In this document: one piece after another, positions 14,461 to 17,143 of the stretch
How positions within the stretch are numbered: position 1 is the stretch's first letter
Layout of the letters: the number at the start of each line of letters is the position of its first letter
NCBI GenBank assembly: GCA_031323845.1
Contig: JAVIYP010000056.1
Span: forward strand, 1 to 17,143
Direction: 5' to 3'
DNA: 17,143 nucleotides
Origin: PUPG01 sp031323845
Lineage (GTDB): Bacteria > Bacteroidota > Bacteroidia > Bacteroidales > UBA7960
The notes under the pieces: model-generated
Database searches by the model: none
Told to the model about the DNA's origin: nothing
What the model saw: only the letters and a program-made list of their open reading frames with translations
Program-made: the position numbers and the translations under genes

Positions 14461-14899
14461 AGAACAAATCCAGCAATACCTCGACGATGAATATGGCAAA
14501 GAGGAAAAGGAAGCCATCGGGCAACACATGGAGCATTGCCTCCAGTGCAGAGAAGCATTGACAGAACAACGCCGTCGAATGCTGGATATAAAACAATCTC
14601 TGGACTTGCTGGTAACAGAACATCCTGTAATTCCCGGATTCAAGCCTCCGTTAAAGATAAACCGTAACAGATTGATAGTCACAAAATTCATCCTGCCGTT
14701 GGCTGTGGCTGCAAGCATATTGCTTATCATGCTTTTGCGACCTTTCTTTGACGCGGAGAAGACACCGGTACATGGAACCAATGTGCAATTCCTTGTGTCA
14801 TCAGGCGAGCTGGATGCCAATAAGCCGGTAACCGAATACCCCCTGACCATAACAGTAGTGGCCCCTGACGGCTCAATTTCACAATCAACAATAAACTGA
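14444..14899 (+). CDS. Zinc-finger anti-sigma factor, single-pass membrane protein
   Basis: A 151-residue protein starting inside the sigma gene. The N-terminal ~55 residues carry the ZAS-type motif HMEHCLQC (His28, Cys32, Cys35; Cys3 may be a fourth ligand), which binds the sigma factor on the cytoplasmic side. A single membrane helix follows at about 79-98 (VTKFILPLAVAASILLIMLL), and a short periplasmic tail of about 50 residues ends GSISQSTIN. Anti-sigma factors of this type hold the sigma factor until an envelope signal or proteolysis releases it. The short periplasmic part leaves little room for a complex sensor. The start ATG 14444 is set by the frame and the family-like MNCLNEEQIQQYLD opening. 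It has no TonB-interaction domain, so it is not a FecR-type regulator. Confidence 0.88.
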   Translation: MNCLNEEQIQQYLDDEYGKEEKEAIGQHMEHCLQCREALTEQRRRMLDIKQSLDLLVTEHPVIPGFKPPLKINRNRLIVTKFILPLAVAASILLIMLLRPFFDAEKTPVHGTNVQFLVSSGELDANKPVTEYPLTITVVAPDGSISQSTIN

Positions 14900-14981
14900 T
14901 CACAAAAAAATGAAATACCCATGTTGAAAAATACGAGCATTCGGGAACCGGATTTTTGACACAAAGGGGGATGATTATAAG

Positions 14982-15038
14982 AGCTCGAAGTTTATTTCGA
15001 ACGCAGTGAGAAACCTGCTGGAAGCTGGAAGCTCGAAG
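14982..15038 (+). repeat. Dispersed intergenic repeat (TTTCGAACGCAGTGAGAAA type)
   Basis: The core TTATTTCGAACGCAGTGAGA strongly recalls a short repeat scattered between genes of Bacteroidota (forms such as TCATTTCGAGCGTAGCGAGA, from memory). It is bracketed by direct copies of AGCTCGAAG at 14982-14990 and 15030-15038 and contains GGAAGCTGGAAGCT. Its copy number elsewhere cannot be seen here. Confidence 0.5.
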
Positions 15039-15113
15039 GAAGAAAGAGAGATCGGAAGGCTTCAACTAATTAACTCTTAAACAATTAAACGAATCAACAA
15101 TTAAACAATAACC

Positions 15114-15154
15114 TTACATCTGCACATTTTCACATTTTCACATCTGCACATCTG
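15114..15154 (+). repeat. Low-complexity CACATTTT/CACATCTG tandem tract
   Basis: Units of about 8-9 bases (CACATTTT, CACATCTG, ACATCTGC) repeat over 40 bases with a pyrimidine bias. There are no spacers or unit lengths compatible with CRISPR. It is probably a slippage-prone intergenic repeat. Confidence 0.6.
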
Positions 15155-15216
15155 TTCAGCATCTCAGGTATAAACACAAAACCCAGATAATCAAACAGTA
15201 ACGAAAATATAAACCT

Positions 15217-16500
15217 ATGAAAACACTGAAAATCGCAATTATCCTGAGCTTATTGTTTCCTGCAATCGCATCAGCCCAAACCCTGCTTGATATTTACAAA
15301 TCGGGAAAAGTACATCTTGTTCCCGACCCCTCTTACGGCCAACATGTTGACTGGGATACGGTATTTGAGAGCTACAACGACACCCTTTACGGCAGGTGGA
15401 GAGGCAATGATAAATCGCTGACCGTATTGCCCGACGGATCGGTTGTTGTAAGCCATACCTACAGGGATTTCTACACCCGTTTTGACGCCAATGGCAGCTA
15501 TGTGGAGGAGTTCGGTGTAAAAAAACCCGATGGTGGTCATTACCGAAGCCTTCGGCATGTCCAGGGGGTGCTGAAAAACAATGTGTTGTTTTCGGGCCTC
15601 GACAACATGGGCACTATGCTTTGTTTTGACCTTAGTGGCAACCTCGTCAAAACCCTCCATATGGACTACATGGCACGTCAGATCATTGCATTGCCCAACA
15701 ACAAGCTTGCTCTGGTTGGCTGGGTTTTGTGGAGTGACAGGGTAAGGGAGTTTGTTGCCATTATTGATTATGAAACCAACGAAGAAAAGATCATCTGGGA
15801 CCATTTCGAGCCCCGGCGGTTCGGTGCAGGCACACACAGATTCAACTATACTTATAGTTTTAAGGAGGGTGGCATGATCAGTTTTACAACCATGCCCTTT
15901 TCCAAAGCTTTGGGTTTGACTCAACCTCCACAAATTGCCAGTGTTGGAAATAAGCTTGTAGTTACCATTCCCTCAACCGGCGAAATACGCATGTATGATC
16001 TTGATGGCAGTTTTGTTTCATCACTAGAAATAGGCTGGTCAAAAGGCTACATATCAGTAGAAGAGCAAAGGGAGATACAGGAAAAAGCCATTTCAAGATA
16101 CCGCTCCATGAGCAACCCGGTGTTTGCATCCTTTGCCTCTGAAGCCGAAAATATCGCCGCCCGCGATTACTTTATCAGGGAGATGGAGAAAGATCTGCGG
16201 AGCATAAAAGACCCCATCCCCATGCCATACTTCGCAAACCTTATAAGAGATTATGACGGCAACCTGCTGTTTTTCGAATTCCCAAAGGAGGAAGGCGCCA
16301 ATGCATTCAACGTGTGGGTGTACAAAAATGGTGGTGAATTTGTTGCACGCAGCAGTTTTACAACCGAAGGTTACAACCTGGAGATCAAGCCATCGAAAAT
16401 GGTCTTCCACAATGGCTATTTATATGCATTGGTAACAAAAGAAAATGCCAGCGGCATCCCGTTAAGGCTGGTGAGGTTTAAGATGGAATCACACCGATAA
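15217..16500 (+). CDS. Exported 6-bladed beta-propeller-like protein
   Basis: A 427-residue protein with a clear signal peptide (about 1-20, cleavage after AIASA before QTLLD). The mature part is built of repeated beta-rich segments of 40-50 residues with patterns such as SLTVLPDGSVVVS, ARQIIALPNNKLALVG, GEIRMYDLDGSFVSSLEIG and DYDGNLLFFEF. This is the look of the Bacteroidota 6-bladed beta-propeller family (NHL/BF3164-like), which usually act in the periplasm or on the surface in binding or scaffolding; no catalytic motif is visible. There is no lipobox. The segment 280-340 is a charged helical insert (EEQREIQEKAISRYRSM) uncommon inside a simple propeller. It follows the anti-sigma gene after a repeat-rich gap of 317 bases, so it is probably transcribed separately. 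Confidence 0.72.
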   Translation: MKTLKIAIILSLLFPAIASAQTLLDIYKSGKVHLVPDPSYGQHVDWDTVFESYNDTLYGRWRGNDKSLTVLPDGSVVVSHTYRDFYTRFDANGSYVEEFGVKKPDGGHYRSLRHVQGVLKNNVLFSGLDNMGTMLCFDLSGNLVKTLHMDYMARQIIALPNNKLALVGWVLWSDRVREFVAIIDYETNEEKIIWDHFEPRRFGAGTHRFNYTYSFKEGGMISFTTMPFSKALGLTQPPQIASVGNKLVVTIPSTGEIRMYDLDGSFVSSLEIGWSKGYISVEEQREIQEKAISRYRSMSNPVFASFASEAENIAARDYFIREMEKDLRSIKDPIPMPYFANLIRDYDGNLLFFEFPKEEGANAFNVWVYKNGGEFVARSSFTTEGYNLEIKPSKMVFHNGYLYALVTKENASGIPLRLVRFKMESHR

Positions 16501-16540
16501 CGCTGCAAGAAAACCGATAACGAAAGTATGGGCATGCTAT

Positions 16541-16602
16541 CACAAACCGTGCATTGACAAGGTAAGAAAACGAAAACTTGAGACAGCAACTTCCGGTTTG
16601 TG
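16541..16602. other. 9-bp perfect inverted repeat in a convergent spacer
   Basis: CACAAACCG at 16541-16549 is the exact reverse complement of CGGTTTGTG at 16594-16602, with 44 bases between. It lies between the convergent propeller and DUF418 genes, where a bidirectional terminator would be expected, but the loop is long and there are no T-runs. It may be chance. Confidence 0.3.
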
Positions 16603-16618
16603 GAGTAACCAAAAAATG

Positions 16619-17143
16619 TTACTTATTTTCATGCCTTTTCATAGGCTGCCACTTCCTATACGTCAGCGAGCGCCACACCCATTCAAGCGGGCCGAAGCGA
16701 TAATGCTTCAGCCAATAGTGGCTCCAGATGACCTGGACAATGTATATAGCAACGGCCAGCAACATGCCCTGCCAAATATTGACTTTACCATAGAGTCCCA
16801 AACCGTAGGAGTAAAAAATCGTGGTGCAAATGATAGATTGGCTTATATAATTGGTGAAAGCCATTCTGCCTGCTTTTGCAACCATTCCGGTAATATGTTG
16901 AAATGCTCCTTTGTGGTACATCAGCATAACGAAATAGATATACACAAATGTCATGGCCGGACCGCCAATGAACACACCGGCGATAATGACAATAAACTCC
17001 CAGTTGGTGATGTGGTAAAAGCCGGCGTGCATGTAATGGGTATAGCCAAAACTCAACAGCAATCCTATCGGCAAACACCAATAAACCAGCTTTCTCAATA
17101 CCTTCACACCGTGTTCAGGGTTGTTGCCTTTTGCGTGGCGGTC
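16619..17143 (-). CDS. DUF418 domain membrane protein, C-terminal part (runs off right edge)
   Basis: The frame stays open to the window edge (upstream of GTG 17107 it continues as DRHAKGNNPEHG without a stop), so the gene starts outside; about 175 C-terminal residues are seen of a family length near 400. At least three or four membrane helices are present. The signature GRMAFTNYISQSIICTTIFY followed by GLGLYG and SHYWLKHYRFGPLEWVWRSL, ending in a basic tail, is characteristic of the DUF418 (YeiB-like) family. These inner-membrane proteins resemble acyltransferase-3/heparan N-acetyltransferase-type proteins, but their function is not established. It converges on the beta-propeller gene. Confidence 0.88.
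   Translation of the reverse strand, partial: DRHAKGNNPEHGVKVLRKLVYWCLPIGLLLSFGYTHYMHAGFYHITNWEFIVIIAGVFIGGPAMTFVYIYFVMLMYHKGAFQHITGMVAKAGRMAFTNYISQSIICTTIFYSYGLGLYGKVNIWQGMLLAVAIYIVQVIWSHYWLKHYRFGPLEWVWRSLTYRKWQPMKRHENK

Larger units (their letters stand above)
14900..15216 (+). other. Intergenic spacer composed largely of short repeats
   Basis: No gene or TAnnTTTG element is seen in these 317 bases. 14982-15038 carries a dispersed-repeat-like tract, 15078-15107 two AACAATTAAAC units, and 15114-15154 a run of CACATTTT and CACATCTG units. The promoter of the beta-propeller gene is not recognisable. Confidence 0.5.

Noticed and set aside
15114..15154. CRISPR-like repetition
   Set aside because: The units are 8-9 bases with no spacers and no cas genes nearby; it is low-complexity tandem sequence.
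16493..16522. Direct repeat ACCGATAACG (two copies 20 bases apart)
   Set aside because: Only 10 bases, one copy overlapping a stop codon, with no further copies; probably chance.

Overview
The window looks like the chromosome of a Bacteroidota (Bacteroidetes) bacterium. Several genes and the tRNA are preceded by the phylum's characteristic -7 element (TAnnTTTG, here usually TATCTTTGC-like), recognisable Shine-Dalgarno sites are scarce, and the gene families fit: LemA next to an HtpX-type protease, an 800-residue four-domain FtsX/MacB-like permease, an ECF sigma/anti-sigma pair, a 6-bladed beta-propeller exported protein and a DUF418 membrane protein. The order cannot be fixed from sequence alone. 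I see no plasmid, phage, transposase or CRISPR hallmarks.

Layout. 1-38 is probably the first dozen codons of a gene running off the left edge on the minus strand, divergent from a lemA-htpX two-gene operon (310-1874). Directly after htpX lies the 3' remnant of an amidohydrolase/deaminase gene (about 1882-2145) without its N-terminal part or a start. A tRNA-Arg(ACG) with promoter and terminator follows (2305-2423). Then come an outer-membrane beta-barrel-like protein (2631-3803), a repeat-bearing spacer and a large ABC-type permease (4193-6610). After a 460-bp spacer with no recognisable gene, a DJ-1/PfpI-family protein and a small unknown ORF are on the minus strand (7071-7981).

The middle is the accessory part. 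A 61-bp copy of the 3' end of a serine hydrolase gene sits at 8046-8106. Next, on the minus strand, are a Fic-domain enzyme (8160-9704) whose promoter and start lie in an array of six regularly spaced (A/G)TGAAA motifs with a 75-bp period, and a YkgJ-family cysteine-cluster protein (9870-10370). The intact membrane-anchored beta-lactamase-fold serine hydrolase follows on the plus strand (10723-12663). The two copies of the hydrolase 3' end are direct repeats about 4.55 kb apart, which points to a past paralogue, duplication/deletion or insertion at this locus.

The right part holds an AT-rich SAM-dependent methyltransferase (minus), an ECF sigma factor translationally overlapped by its zinc-binding membrane anti-sigma factor, a repeat-rich spacer, an exported beta-propeller protein, and the C-terminal part of a DUF418 protein running off the right edge. 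Most genes are housekeeping or envelope genes transcribed alone; only lemA-htpX and sigma/anti-sigma are clear functional pairs. The most unusual structures are the phased repeat array at the fic promoter and the two gene remnants (deaminase tail, hydrolase tail). I found no convincing undescribed multi-gene system.
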